From the NCBI RefSeq assembly GCF_000376565.1, contig NZ_BARG01000090.1:29927-93926 (forward strand): 64,000 bases of DNA. Direction: 5' to 3'. A model generated the notes under the pieces. The model worked only from the letters and a program-made list of their open reading frames with translations, had not been told where the DNA came from and ran no database searches. The position numbers and the translations under genes are program-made. Shown here one piece after another: positions 1-6,486 of the stretch; the first letter of the stretch is position 1, and every line of letters begins with the position of its first letter. Source of the stretch: Streptomyces hokutonensis (GTDB taxonomy: Bacteria > Actinomycetota > Actinomycetes > Streptomycetales > Streptomycetaceae).

Positions 1-244
1 GGTACTCCGGCTTGCCGTCGGCGACGCGCTGCGCGCGCCTCTCCGGACTGTTCACCAGCAGGCGAGGGTTGTCCCGGCGCATGGTGTTAGCGCCGATCAG
101 GATGGCGTCGGATTCGGCGCGAACCTGATCGACGCGGTCGAAGTCCTCCGCGTTGGACAGGCGCAGTCGCTCAGGGCTGGTGTCGTCCAGGTAGCCGTCG
201 ACCGACATGGCGGCGGACAGCAGAACGTACGGGCGGGCGGTCAT
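1..244 (-). CDS. RibD C-terminal / dihydrofolate-reductase-like reductase, partial
   Basis: Only the first 81 or so codons are present; the gene runs off the left edge. The visible N-terminus reads MTARPYVLLSAAMSVDGYL, then SNAEDFDRV, then SDAILIGANTMRRDNP. This is the pattern of the RibD C-terminal (bifunctional deaminase-reductase) fold: a first beta strand with an S-x-DG turn, and a conserved GxNTxRxDNP nucleotide-binding segment. Such proteins are NADPH-dependent reductases related to riboflavin biosynthesis, but stand-alone copies are often of unknown substrate. The ATG lies 4 nt after the stop of the XRE regulator on the same strand, so the two are probably co-transcribed. The specific substrate cannot be told from this fragment. 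Confidence 0.8.
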   Translation of the reverse strand, partial: MTARPYVLLSAAMSVDGYLDDTSPERLRLSNAEDFDRVDQVRAESDAILIGANTMRRDNPRLLVNSPERRAQRVADGKPEY

Positions 245-248
245 TTGA

Positions 249-1682
249 TCAGGCTTCCATTTCTGTCTCGTGGGCGAGGGCGGAGTCGAAGGCGGCGCGG
301 AACTCTTCGACCTCCGGGGCTCGCTGCCAGGGAATCAGGGCCTTGTCGAGCCGGGCGAGTTCGTTGGTGATCCGGCCAGATCCGGTGTCCCCCGCGACCA
401 TCAGCGCGTTCATGCCGATCATGGCGGCCTGCTCCGGGGCACGGGCGCCAGCCAGAGCCACGGCCTGCCGCGCCATGTAGACGCCGCGGTCGCGGTGGTA
501 GCCGTCCGGCATCATCCGGATCGCAACGGCGAAACCGTCCGCGGCCTGGTCGTGCCTGCCGAGGGCCTCTAGACCTTGCGCGCGATGGATCTCCACATAC
601 GAGGCGGACAGCCACACGCCCCACGGAGTGGGGTCGACGGCTGCGCCATCGAGGGCGTTGCGGACGTCGTCGATGGCCCGCTCGCTCTCGTCAGCGTCGC
701 CACGCAGCGCGTGCCCGTACGCCTCATATGTGCGTGCGACAGCGGCGAGCCGACTGCGCGGCCGCGCCATGCGCTGTGCGGCTTCGGCGAGGTCTACCAC
801 GTCGACCAAATCCGCTGTGTCACCGGCCAGTTGGGCCTTGCGGGCCATCACGTATGTGCTCAGATCGGTGTCGCCGACCGTGTGCGACCACTGCATTGCA
901 CGGTCCAGCCAGTACGACGCCGCCTTCGGGTTACCCAGGTCCTGGTAGATCCAGGACAGGAACTCGCCGTACTGCGTCTGAAGCTCCATCAGGTCGCGCC
1001 GGTCGATGCCCTTTGCGTCCCGCCGAAGCTCCTGGATGACCTGGATGTGATCGCGTACCGCGCCGACGACTTGCCGAGGCCCCAGGAGGTTGTCGCTGTC
1101 GATCAGGAGGCGACGGGTGCGGCGCAGGTGTTCCACCGGCGTGGACCCATACGCTGATGCGGCCCGCGCTTTGCGTACCAGGCCTGGTACGGCGCTCGAA
1201 TCCGCTGCTGCTGGCGAACCCACTCCGACCGCAGCAGCGGCTCCTAGCCCCACCCCAGTGCGCAGCAGCGCACGCCGATCCAGAGCCACCCAAACCACCG
1301 ACCCATCACGTAGACGACACGGGACAGAGAGCCCCTCAGCGTCCGACGCTGCCTCGTCAAGCAAGCCCAAAGCTAGATCCACTGACGACTTGGCCACATG
1401 AACCGGCGAATTGGCCACATGGCCACGCGCATCGTCAATCCGCTCCCACAGGCGGAATAGCATGCCGTTCGCCCCCAAGACCTGGTCCAGGAGCGCGGCT
1501 TGTGCACGGTCGGCCTTCCGATCGGCGCGCTCGAATCGCCCCAGGTGACTGTGGTCAATCCTCGCTCGCCTTGCCAGCTCACGCAGGCTCCACCCACGCA
1601 GCTTCCGGAGCTCCCGAAGCTCGTAACCCCAGTTGTGCAAGGGCGATACCTCGGGCGTCAACTCCCTTGGCCTCTGTGCCAT
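249..1682 (-). CDS. XRE-family regulator with TPR-like C-terminal region
   Basis: 477 aa. Residues about 18-75 form a helix-turn-helix of the Cro/C1 type (ELRELRKLRGWSLRELARRA, then SHLGRFERADRK). A hydrophobic alanine-rich stretch follows near residues 135-160, then roughly 300 residues of helical repeats with TPR-like spacing (for example YWLDRAMQWSHTVGD, YEAYGHALRGDADESERAID). This architecture is common in Streptomyces regulators that sense peptides or small molecules, but the ligand here is unknown. A purine-rich GGGGCGGG precedes the ATG by a few nucleotides. The gene ends 4 nt before the reductase, suggesting an operon, and lies downstream of the GntR gene on the same strand. Confidence 0.8.
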   Translation of the reverse strand: MAQRPRELTPEVSPLHNWGYELRELRKLRGWSLRELARRARIDHSHLGRFERADRKADRAQAALLDQVLGANGMLFRLWERIDDARGHVANSPVHVAKSSVDLALGLLDEAASDAEGLSVPCRLRDGSVVWVALDRRALLRTGVGLGAAAAVGVGSPAAADSSAVPGLVRKARAASAYGSTPVEHLRRTRRLLIDSDNLLGPRQVVGAVRDHIQVIQELRRDAKGIDRRDLMELQTQYGEFLSWIYQDLGNPKAASYWLDRAMQWSHTVGDTDLSTYVMARKAQLAGDTADLVDVVDLAEAAQRMARPRSRLAAVARTYEAYGHALRGDADESERAIDDVRNALDGAAVDPTPWGVWLSASYVEIHRAQGLEALGRHDQAADGFAVAIRMMPDGYHRDRGVYMARQAVALAGARAPEQAAMIGMNALMVAGDTGSGRITNELARLDKALIPWQRAPEVEEFRAAFDSALAHETEMEA

Positions 1683-1805
1683 CCCGCCCCAATCCTGTGG
1701 CTGATGTGGCCAGTTCGTCAGGCCACATGTCAGATCTGGAACTCATGACTCCCCTGGGCCTAGAACCGAACTGCACGCAGTCAAGCCCGGTCAGGGAGGT
1801 GTTGC

Positions 1806-2594
1806 TCAGTGGTCTTCTTCGTCTTCGTCTACGTCCGAGAGCCGGGCACTGGCGTGACGGCGAATGGAGTAGCCGATCTCGAACTCTTCGGCGCTCATCC
1901 GGGTGTCGTTGAGTTCAACGACTTCGCCGGTGGGCGAGGTCGTGACTCGTACGACACGCAAGAGCGGAACGCCTACGTCGGCAGGAAGGTTCAGGGCCTC
2001 GGCTTCTTCAGGGGAAGGCATGCGAGCCGAGACGCCCTCGCTCCAGCGCAGGGGGCGATGCCCCATCTCCTCGAGCCGATCGTAGATGCCTCCCGGGCCG
2101 GTGTCGGCTTCGGCGAGGCGCGTTCCTCGGGCAAGGTCGGCCGGCAGGTAGGTGGTCGCCAGCTGCTTCGGCTTCTTGGTCTCGGGGTCGCCCATCACAC
2201 GGTCCCGGATGAAGACTTCGGCTCCGACGCTGAGGTTCATGAGGGCAGCGAGGTCGACTGGAACGACGCCCCACCGCAGGGTGGGGGTCTCCAGGGCCAC
2301 CCACGGCTGGGCGGTCGGGTCGAAGAAGTATCCGATCTCGTCACGGAAGACCTGGCGCGACCGGGTGATGCGTCTCTTCTCCGGGCGTTCCCGAACGATC
2401 GTCCCTCTTCGGCGCACCGCGACGACCAAACCTTCTTGTTCCAGAAGGGAGATGGCGCTCCGCACCGTTTGGTAGCCCGCGCCGTACTCGGTTTGAAGCT
2501 CGGTCAGCATCGGCAGCTTGTCGCCCGGCACGTACCGCCCCTCGCTGATCTGCTGTCGCAGGTCAGCGGCGATGTCGCGATACGAGACGGGCAT
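1806..2594 (-). CDS. GntR/HutC-family repressor with UTRA domain, KorSA-like
   Basis: 262 aa from the ATG at 2594. A GTG at 2603 is in frame, but the GGAAGG ribosome site at 2604-2609 abuts it and is spaced correctly for 2594. Residues about 4-70 are the winged helix (SYRDIAADLRQQISEG, GYQTVRSAISLLEQEGLV). Residues about 90-245 match a UTRA ligand-binding domain (FIRDRVMGDP, YLPADLARGTRLAEAD, GVPLLRVVRVT). GntR/UTRA proteins of this kind, such as KorSA of pSAM2, repress transfer and replication genes of actinomycete plasmids. The AT-richer region at 2631-2748 with three operator-like repeats lies directly upstream, consistent with autoregulation and control of the divergent plus-strand block. 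Assignment to transfer control is inference from context. Confidence 0.85.
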   Translation of the reverse strand: MPVSYRDIAADLRQQISEGRYVPGDKLPMLTELQTEYGAGYQTVRSAISLLEQEGLVVAVRRRGTIVRERPEKRRITRSRQVFRDEIGYFFDPTAQPWVALETPTLRWGVVPVDLAALMNLSVGAEVFIRDRVMGDPETKKPKQLATTYLPADLARGTRLAEADTGPGGIYDRLEEMGHRPLRWSEGVSARMPSPEEAEALNLPADVGVPLLRVVRVTTSPTGEVVELNDTRMSAEEFEIGYSIRRHASARLSDVDEDEEDH

Positions 2595-2630
2595 CGGAGC
2601 CACCTTCCGGAGTGCTACTCGGATCTGATT

Positions 2631-2748
2631 CTAGGGCTAGCTCTATCAGGCAGCGATGGGCGAGCACAAGCGATCAACACGAATAGAGCTATCGCTATTG
2701 ACTTGGCGCTGCCGCATGGTCTCTACTTGGCAATAGCGATAGCCCTAA
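2631..2748. promoter_or_regulatory. three operator-like repeats upstream of the GntR gene
   Basis: Three related sites sit in an AT-richer stretch between the divergent genes: CTAGGGCTAGCTCTATC at 2631-2647, AATAGAGCTATCGCTATTG at 2682-2700 and CAATAGCGATAGCCCTAA at 2731-2748. The first and third are inverted versions of the same ATAG-(3 nt)-TAGCCCTA pattern; the middle one is itself a near-palindrome of ATAG half-sites. Spacing of about 50 bp suits several bound dimers. They are the obvious candidate binding sites for the adjacent GntR protein. The rest of 2595-2997 holds only a small CCGGCC hairpin near 2928 and the leader of the next gene. Confidence 0.6.
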
Positions 2749-2997
2749 CGCTCTGTTGAGCAGGGGCTACGTGCCTAGCACCACTGCAAAACAGCAGGAG
2801 TCACCGTCCTTCGGGATGGCGGCAGTGGGGTGAGCCGAGCTCCCCCGGCCGAGGCACCTGTACCAAATACCGAGCACCACAGATCCATCTCGAACAGCGC
2901 TGCTGCGCTGTCTGTCCGTCAGGACCTTCCGGCCGCAAGGCCGGCCTGGCGCGGCAGAGAAGGCAGCACTCGCTTTCCCCCACGTCAGGAGGTTTCG

Positions 2998-3747
2998 ATG
3001 CCCCAGATTCGTCCCGGTCGCGTCCGGACCAAGAACACCAACCGCCGCGCGCCCCTCCTGCTCAGCAGGATGGCCCCGGAGGACTTCAACGTCCGGCCGG
3101 GCGAGACGAAGTCGATCGCCTGCCCGGACTGCCGGACCTGGCGCCGGATCATGGGCGAGAAGAACCTCAAGATCCGCGAACACTGCGTCTCCGACAAGGT
3201 CTTGGAAGGCCAGAAGCACATGAAGTGCCCCGGCAGCCACCAGGCCGTGGTTGTCGACATCGACGTGCGGCGCTGGCAGGCACGGCAGGACCGCCTGCTG
3301 CGGGACGCGATGCCGCAGGACAACCGCCGTGCTGCCCAGCAGTTCTACAAGCCGCTCCCGGCGCCGGCCGTTCCGGTCTCCCGGATGGAGGCGGAGGTGA
3401 CGCTGGAGTCGACCCGCCAGTCCTACCTTGCTCACCGCAAGGGGTGCACGAGGTGCGTGGGCGGACAGCACTGCACGGACGGCGGCATCCTGGCTCGCCG
3501 CTACGTCCTCGCCCTTCACGAAGAGCCCACCCGCCGCAAGTCCCAGCAGCACTACGAGCGCGAGGAGCGGCGCAGGGCGCGTCGGCAGGCCGAACGGTGG
3601 CCGGCTGTCCGCAGCCAGCAGTGGGCCAAGAACGGCGGCACGGCAGTGGAGACGTTGAACAACCAGTGCCGCGAGCACGCGGCGGGCGCGGTCTCCGAGT
3701 TCCGCGGTCCCGAGGTACCGCTCAACCCGGTACGGATCAGCGCCTGA
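2998..3747 (+). CDS. plasmid-type cysteine-containing basic protein, function unknown
   Basis: 249 aa from the ATG at 2998, which has a strong AGGAGG about 9 nt upstream; earlier in-frame starts lack one. The protein is basic and carries two clusters that could bind zinc: CPDC at residues 42-45 followed by C63, C77 and H82, and CTRCVGGQHC at about residues 149-158. The C-terminal half is an arginine-rich helix (REERRRARRQAERW). I do not recognise a named family. It is the first gene of the long rightward block opposite the repressor, a position often taken by replication or transfer accessory genes, so nucleic-acid binding is a reasonable but unproven guess. Confidence 0.75.
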   Translation: MPQIRPGRVRTKNTNRRAPLLLSRMAPEDFNVRPGETKSIACPDCRTWRRIMGEKNLKIREHCVSDKVLEGQKHMKCPGSHQAVVVDIDVRRWQARQDRLLRDAMPQDNRRAAQQFYKPLPAPAVPVSRMEAEVTLESTRQSYLAHRKGCTRCVGGQHCTDGGILARRYVLALHEEPTRRKSQQHYEREERRRARRQAERWPAVRSQQWAKNGGTAVETLNNQCREHAAGAVSEFRGPEVPLNPVRISA

Positions 3748-3796
3748 TCTGCCCGGCTCCCCAACCACGAACAACACCCTGGCCACGGAGGACCAC

Positions 3797-3955
3797 ATGG
3801 ACCGAATCGAGGAGATCCTCGCCCGCGCAGCCGAGCACGCGCAGGAGATGGCGGAGATGCACGCGATGTACGAGGCGATGGACCAGGCCGAATACGACGA
3901 GTTCAACGCTGAGATGGACGCCCGCGACGCTGCTCGCAACGCCGCACAGAGCTGA
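3797..3955 (+). CDS. small acidic helical protein
   Basis: 52 aa beginning MDRIEEILARAAEHAQEM, with GGAGG 5-9 nt before the ATG. It is methionine-, alanine- and acid-rich and predicted wholly helical (MAEMHAMYEAMDQAEYDEF). No family is recognised. It lies 49 nt after the preceding gene and just ahead of a strong terminator, so it is probably the last gene of that small transcription unit. Confidence 0.6.
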   Translation: MDRIEEILARAAEHAQEMAEMHAMYEAMDQAEYDEFNAEMDARDAARNAAQS

Positions 3956-3970
3956 CACCGGCACGAACGA

Positions 3971-4018
3971 CCACGGCCCCGGCCGACCCGATCACCTCGG
4001 GCCGGCCGGGGCCGTGGC
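3971..4018 (+). terminator. strong hairpin terminator, copy 1 of a 62-bp duplication
   Basis: A 20-bp arm beginning CCACGGCCCCGGCCGACC pairs with its complement ending GGCCGGGGCCGTGG across a short loop. The hairpin is part of a 62-bp block (3968-4029) repeated identically at 4625-4686. Confidence 0.75.
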
Positions 4019-4068
4019 TGCTCGTACGGACCAGCCGAGTCGAACAGCAACATGAAGGGGACAGCCGC

Positions 4069-4608
4069 ATGAAGCTGCCGTTTGTACGACGTACAACCGC
4101 TGACGCGTTACGCGACAAGCTCGCCCGTGCTGAGGAGGAAGTCGTCGCCCAGGCCGCGAGCGTTGCGGCGAAGGACGGCGAGGTACAGCGCCTGACCGAC
4201 GAACTGAACGACGCTCGTCTCGCCCGGGAGGCGGCGCAGGAAGCGTACGAGATCGCCAACTCCCGGGCGGCGCGTGCCGAGGAGCGGGTCACCGAGCTGG
4301 AGGCCCGTCCTTGGTGGTTCCGGAAGCAGCCGGATACGGACGGGCCCGGGCCGGAGGACAGGGACTACGCCTTCAAGGTTCTCAACTGCGCGTTTCCGCA
4401 GTTCGCCGACATCGTCGCGCAGAACGGCGGTGTCCTCCCGGACGAAAATTACAAGGCGCTGTCGATCTACGTGAACGGTGCCTCGATGTACTACGGCCTC
4501 AGCGACGCGGAGGTTGAGGAGGTCGGAGTCCGGCACGGCATTCCCGCGCCGATCCTCCAGAAGGCGAAGGACTTCGTGTCCCGCGCTCTTCCGGCTGGCG
4601 CCGTCTGA
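4069..4608 (+). CDS. coiled-coil protein, function unknown
   Basis: 179 aa. Residues about 10-82 are a long charged coiled coil (LRDKLARAEEEVVAQAASV, TDELNDARLAREAAQEAYE). They are followed by WWFRKQ and a compact alpha domain with NCAFPQFADIVAQNGGVLP and MYYGLSDAEVEEVGVRHGI. No known family is recognised. An AGGGGA site precedes the ATG. It is flanked on both sides by identical terminators, so it seems to be transcribed as a single-gene unit. Confidence 0.75.
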   Translation: MKLPFVRRTTADALRDKLARAEEEVVAQAASVAAKDGEVQRLTDELNDARLAREAAQEAYEIANSRAARAEERVTELEARPWWFRKQPDTDGPGPEDRDYAFKVLNCAFPQFADIVAQNGGVLPDENYKALSIYVNGASMYYGLSDAEVEEVGVRHGIPAPILQKAKDFVSRALPAGAV

Positions 4609-4628
4609 CCGGCTTCCGCACGATCGAC

Positions 4629-4675
4629 CACGGCCCCGGCCGACCCGATCACCTCGGGCCGGCCGGGGCCGTGGC
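4629..4675 (+). terminator. strong hairpin terminator, copy 2 of the 62-bp duplication
   Basis: Same stem-loop and same flanking bases as at 3971-4018; the identity extends from 4625 to 4686, into CTGCTCGTACGG after the stem. It follows the coiled-coil gene by 20 nt. Confidence 0.75.
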
Positions 4676-4700
4676 TGCTCGTACGGCAGCCAGAACGGCG

Positions 4701-4733
4701 ACAGCCCCAGGGACTAGGGATCCCGGGGGCTGT
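4701..4733 (+). terminator. ACAGCCCC/GGGGCTGT hairpin in a leader
   Basis: ACAGCCCC at 4701-4708 pairs with GGGGCTGT at 4726-4733. It sits 24 nt before the next start codon and has no T-run, so it may be a leader structure rather than a terminator. A hairpin with the same arms precedes the WhiB gene at 5314-5343. Confidence 0.4.
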
Positions 4734-4756
4734 CCAGGACCTGTCTGGAGGACCTG

Positions 4757-4942
4757 ATGCAGAACAGCATGGCATGCACGATGCCGCGGCCGTCGGCCGG
4801 GCTCAAGGAGCTCATCGAACAGGAAGAACGGGACGACGACGCTCGGGGCCCGGAGCCCGAGGACGCCGTCCGCGTCGACGTCGCCCTGGTGTTCCTGCCC
4901 AACACGGCCCCGGCGCTTGCCGGTTGGGAGGTGGCGGCGTGA
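4757..4942 (+). CDS. small acidic protein
   Basis: 61 aa, beginning MQNSMACTMPRPSAGLKELI, with an acidic middle (EQEERDDDARGPEPED) and a hydrophobic end (VALVFLPNTAPALAG). GGAGG stands 7 nt before the ATG. It overlaps the next gene by a GTGA junction at 4939-4942, so the two are translationally coupled. No family recognised. Confidence 0.55.
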   Translation: MQNSMACTMPRPSAGLKELIEQEERDDDARGPEPEDAVRVDVALVFLPNTAPALAGWEVAA

Positions 4943-5028
4943 TCACCAGCATGACCGACGCGGAGCGCGAGGAACTCTCCAAGAAGAACGCGGAGCAGAA
5001 CAAGAAGTCGGAGAACAACCGGCGATGA
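4939..5028 (+). CDS. 29-aa highly charged protein
   Basis: From GTG at 4939 with GGGAGG 8 nt upstream, inside the end of the preceding gene. The peptide is MITSMTDAEREELSKKNAE followed by QNKKSENNRR: a short charged helix. Its GTGA overlap upstream and ATGA overlap with the next gene at 5025-5028 make it the middle of a three-gene coupled unit, which supports it being translated. Function unknown. Confidence 0.5.
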   Translation: MITSMTDAEREELSKKNAEQNKKSENNRR

Positions 5029-5213
5029 CGACTCCGCAGACGGATGACCTGTACGTCCGCTACATGAAGGCGTTCCAGGACTCCACCGAACACACCGTCA
5101 ACTGCGAGGCCTGCCAGGACGGTCGGGAGTGCGTGGCCGGGGCGCCGATCCACGAGCGCTTCGCCCTGCTCCAGGACGCCTACCAGGCCCGGCAGAAGCA
5201 GCAGCGCCGCTGA
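5025..5213 (+). CDS. small Cys-cluster protein
   Basis: 62 aa, starting in the ATGA overlap at 5025. It carries NCEACQDGREC, giving cysteines 27, 30 and 36 in a C-x2-C-x5-C arrangement that resembles the last three cysteines of WhiB-like proteins, though the rest does not match. The C-terminus is a charged helix (ERFALLQDAYQARQKQQRR). Metal binding is likely; function is unknown. A real WhiB-like gene follows at 5378. Confidence 0.6.
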   Translation: MTTPQTDDLYVRYMKAFQDSTEHTVNCEACQDGRECVAGAPIHERFALLQDAYQARQKQQRR

Positions 5214-5313
5214 CCTCCGGCATTGCCCGTCGTCTCCGCCTTCGCCGGGCGGGGCCGGCGGAGAGCGTCGGGATGTCACCCCGCTCCGGCCGTCTGGCCG
5301 TCGCAGACATGCA

Positions 5314-5343
5314 ACAGCCCCCGGGTGGCCGCCCTGGGGCTGT
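5314..5343 (+). terminator. ACAGCCCC/GGGGCTGT hairpin followed by TCTCTCTC
   Basis: ACAGCCCC at 5314-5321 pairs with GGGGCTGT at 5336-5343, followed by a pyrimidine run. It could end the preceding unit or fold in the WhiB leader; the start codon is 34 nt downstream. Confidence 0.5.
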
Positions 5344-5377
5344 CTCTCTCATGCACTGGACCTTCTGGGAGGCCCGA

Positions 5378-5683
5378 ATGAAGCGAGTTTCGATCGCCAT
5401 CGTACGCAACCACGCCTACGCGCCCGTCTCCACCGACGCGCCAGTCCTGCCCCGCGCGGCCTGCGCCGGTGAGGACCCCGAGCTGTTCTTCCCCTTCGGC
5501 AACACCGGCCCGGCGCTGGTCCAGATCGAGGAGGCCAAGGCCATCTGCCGCGGCTGCCCGCTGATCGAGAGCTGCCTCCAGGGTGCGCTGGAGCGCAACG
5601 AGCTGGGTGTGTGGGGCGGCACCGACGAGACGGACCGTCGCCGCATGAAGCGCCAGGCCGCACGTAGCCGTGCCGCTGCCTGA
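5378..5683 (+). CDS. WhiB-like [4Fe-4S] regulatory protein
   Basis: 101 aa, of which the ATG at 5378 is preceded by a GGGAGG site. It has the four WhiB cysteines at 29, 57, 60 and 66 (CAGEDPELFF; CRGCPLIESC), then the GVWGG turn at 77-81 and a basic C-terminal tail (RRRMKRQAARSR). WhiB-like proteins are actinobacterial iron-sulfur transcription factors that usually act with the primary sigma factor and may respond to redox state or nitric oxide. Plasmid and phage copies often modulate host development or element maintenance. Which promoter this one controls is not evident. Confidence 0.9.
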   Translation: MKRVSIAIVRNHAYAPVSTDAPVLPRAACAGEDPELFFPFGNTGPALVQIEEAKAICRGCPLIESCLQGALERNELGVWGGTDETDRRRMKRQAARSRAAA

Positions 5684-5696
5684 TCCGTTCTGGCGG

Positions 5697-5766
5697 CTGC
5701 CTGATCCGCTCGCACCGACCGCTGCACCGTGGCGGCCGGGACGGGCGGTGACGGGGAGCCGGACAG
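5697..5766 (+). repeat. intergenic element A, copy 1
   Basis: Begins CTGCCTGATCCGC and ends GGGCGGTGACGGGGAGCC then GGACAG; copies at 6059-6129 and 17000-17058. A small CCGC/GCGG stem lies in the variable middle. It sits between a stop codon and the next ribosome site in each case. Confidence 0.6.
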
Positions 5767-5794
5767 CCCGGACCGACAGCCCAGGGAGGCCCTG

Positions 5795-6055
5795 ATGGGC
5801 ACGATGACCACCTCGCTCGACACCGCGACGACCGACGCCGGCACCACTCTGCTGCCGGACTCGCTGTGCACGCACACGCCGCACTGCCCGTCGGCCGACA
5901 GCCCGGCGGCGGAGGCCGCTCGCGTCGTGGCCGGCCACCCGGAGCAGGGCTGGAGCCTGCTGTGCAACGCCGTGCTGGTCTTCGACGACACCGGCGAGCT
6001 GCTCCCCGACGGCCGGGTCATCGACCCGCACCGTCCCCTCGCGATCACGGCCTGA
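5795..6055 (+). CDS. DUF5999-like small protein
   Basis: 86 aa from ATG 5795, with AGGGAGG 6 nt upstream. The core LCTHTPHCPSADSPAAEAAR, HPEQGWSLLCNAVLVFDDTG and ELLPDGRVIDPHRP matches the DUF5999 family as I remember it, a short protein widespread in Streptomyces, often near phage or plasmid genes. Three cysteines and three histidines could bind metal. No function is established for the family. Elements A copies 1 and 2 flank the gene, as if it were a movable cassette between two regulatory repeats. Confidence 0.75.
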   Translation: MGTMTTSLDTATTDAGTTLLPDSLCTHTPHCPSADSPAAEAARVVAGHPEQGWSLLCNAVLVFDDTGELLPDGRVIDPHRPLAITA

Positions 6056-6058
6056 CGA

Positions 6059-6129
6059 CTGCCTGATCCGCTCGCACCGGCCACCGCACCACGGCGGACC
6101 GGATCGGGCGGTGACGGGGAGTCGGACAG
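6059..6129 (+). repeat. intergenic element A, copy 2
   Basis: CTGCCTGATCCGCTCGCACC is shared with copy 1, followed by a divergent middle and GGGCGGTGACGGGGAGTCGG. The rest of 6130-6372 leads into the GTTTCG array and the next start codon. Confidence 0.6.
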
Positions 6130-6270
6130 TCCCTTTCGCTCCCGCCCGGCGGGAGCCACGGACAGTTTCGATCCCGCCCCCCAGCACTCCCCCGGACCCG
6201 CCGCCCGCACCACGGGCAGCGGGCTTTTCAGCACGGCCCGCTCCGGGAAGGCAACGGCCCCTCGGGGCCC

Positions 6271-6486
6271 ACTTCGGCTCCGCCGACCGCCGTTTCGGGA
6301 GCAGCCGCCCGCGTTTCGGGAGCGGCCCCCACCGTTTCGCCCACCCCCTGAACGACCCCTCCGGAGGACCTCATGACGATCACCGACATGCCGCAGAACG
6401 CGGCACCCGACTCCCCTGTTTCGCGGACGCCGACCGCCGTTTCGGACGCACCCGAGTTCGTTTCGGGAGCGGCCGGGGGCGTTTCG
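6271..6486 (+). repeat. GTTTCG array with exact 21-bp phasing
   Basis: GTTTCG occurs at 6292, 6313, 6334, 6418, 6439, 6460 and 6481; every interval is 21 bp or 84 bp (4 x 21). A degenerate unit ACTTCG is in phase at 6271. The three missing positions coincide with the ribosome site, start codon and first codons of the gene starting at 6373. The first four units are non-coding, while the last four encode a Val-Ser every seven residues. Two helical turns per unit suggests protein binding on one DNA face. Confidence 0.75.

Noticed and set aside
3968..4686. The 62-bp repeats as insertion-sequence ends
   Set aside because: They are direct, contain a terminator, and the gene between them is not a transposase; no target duplication is seen.
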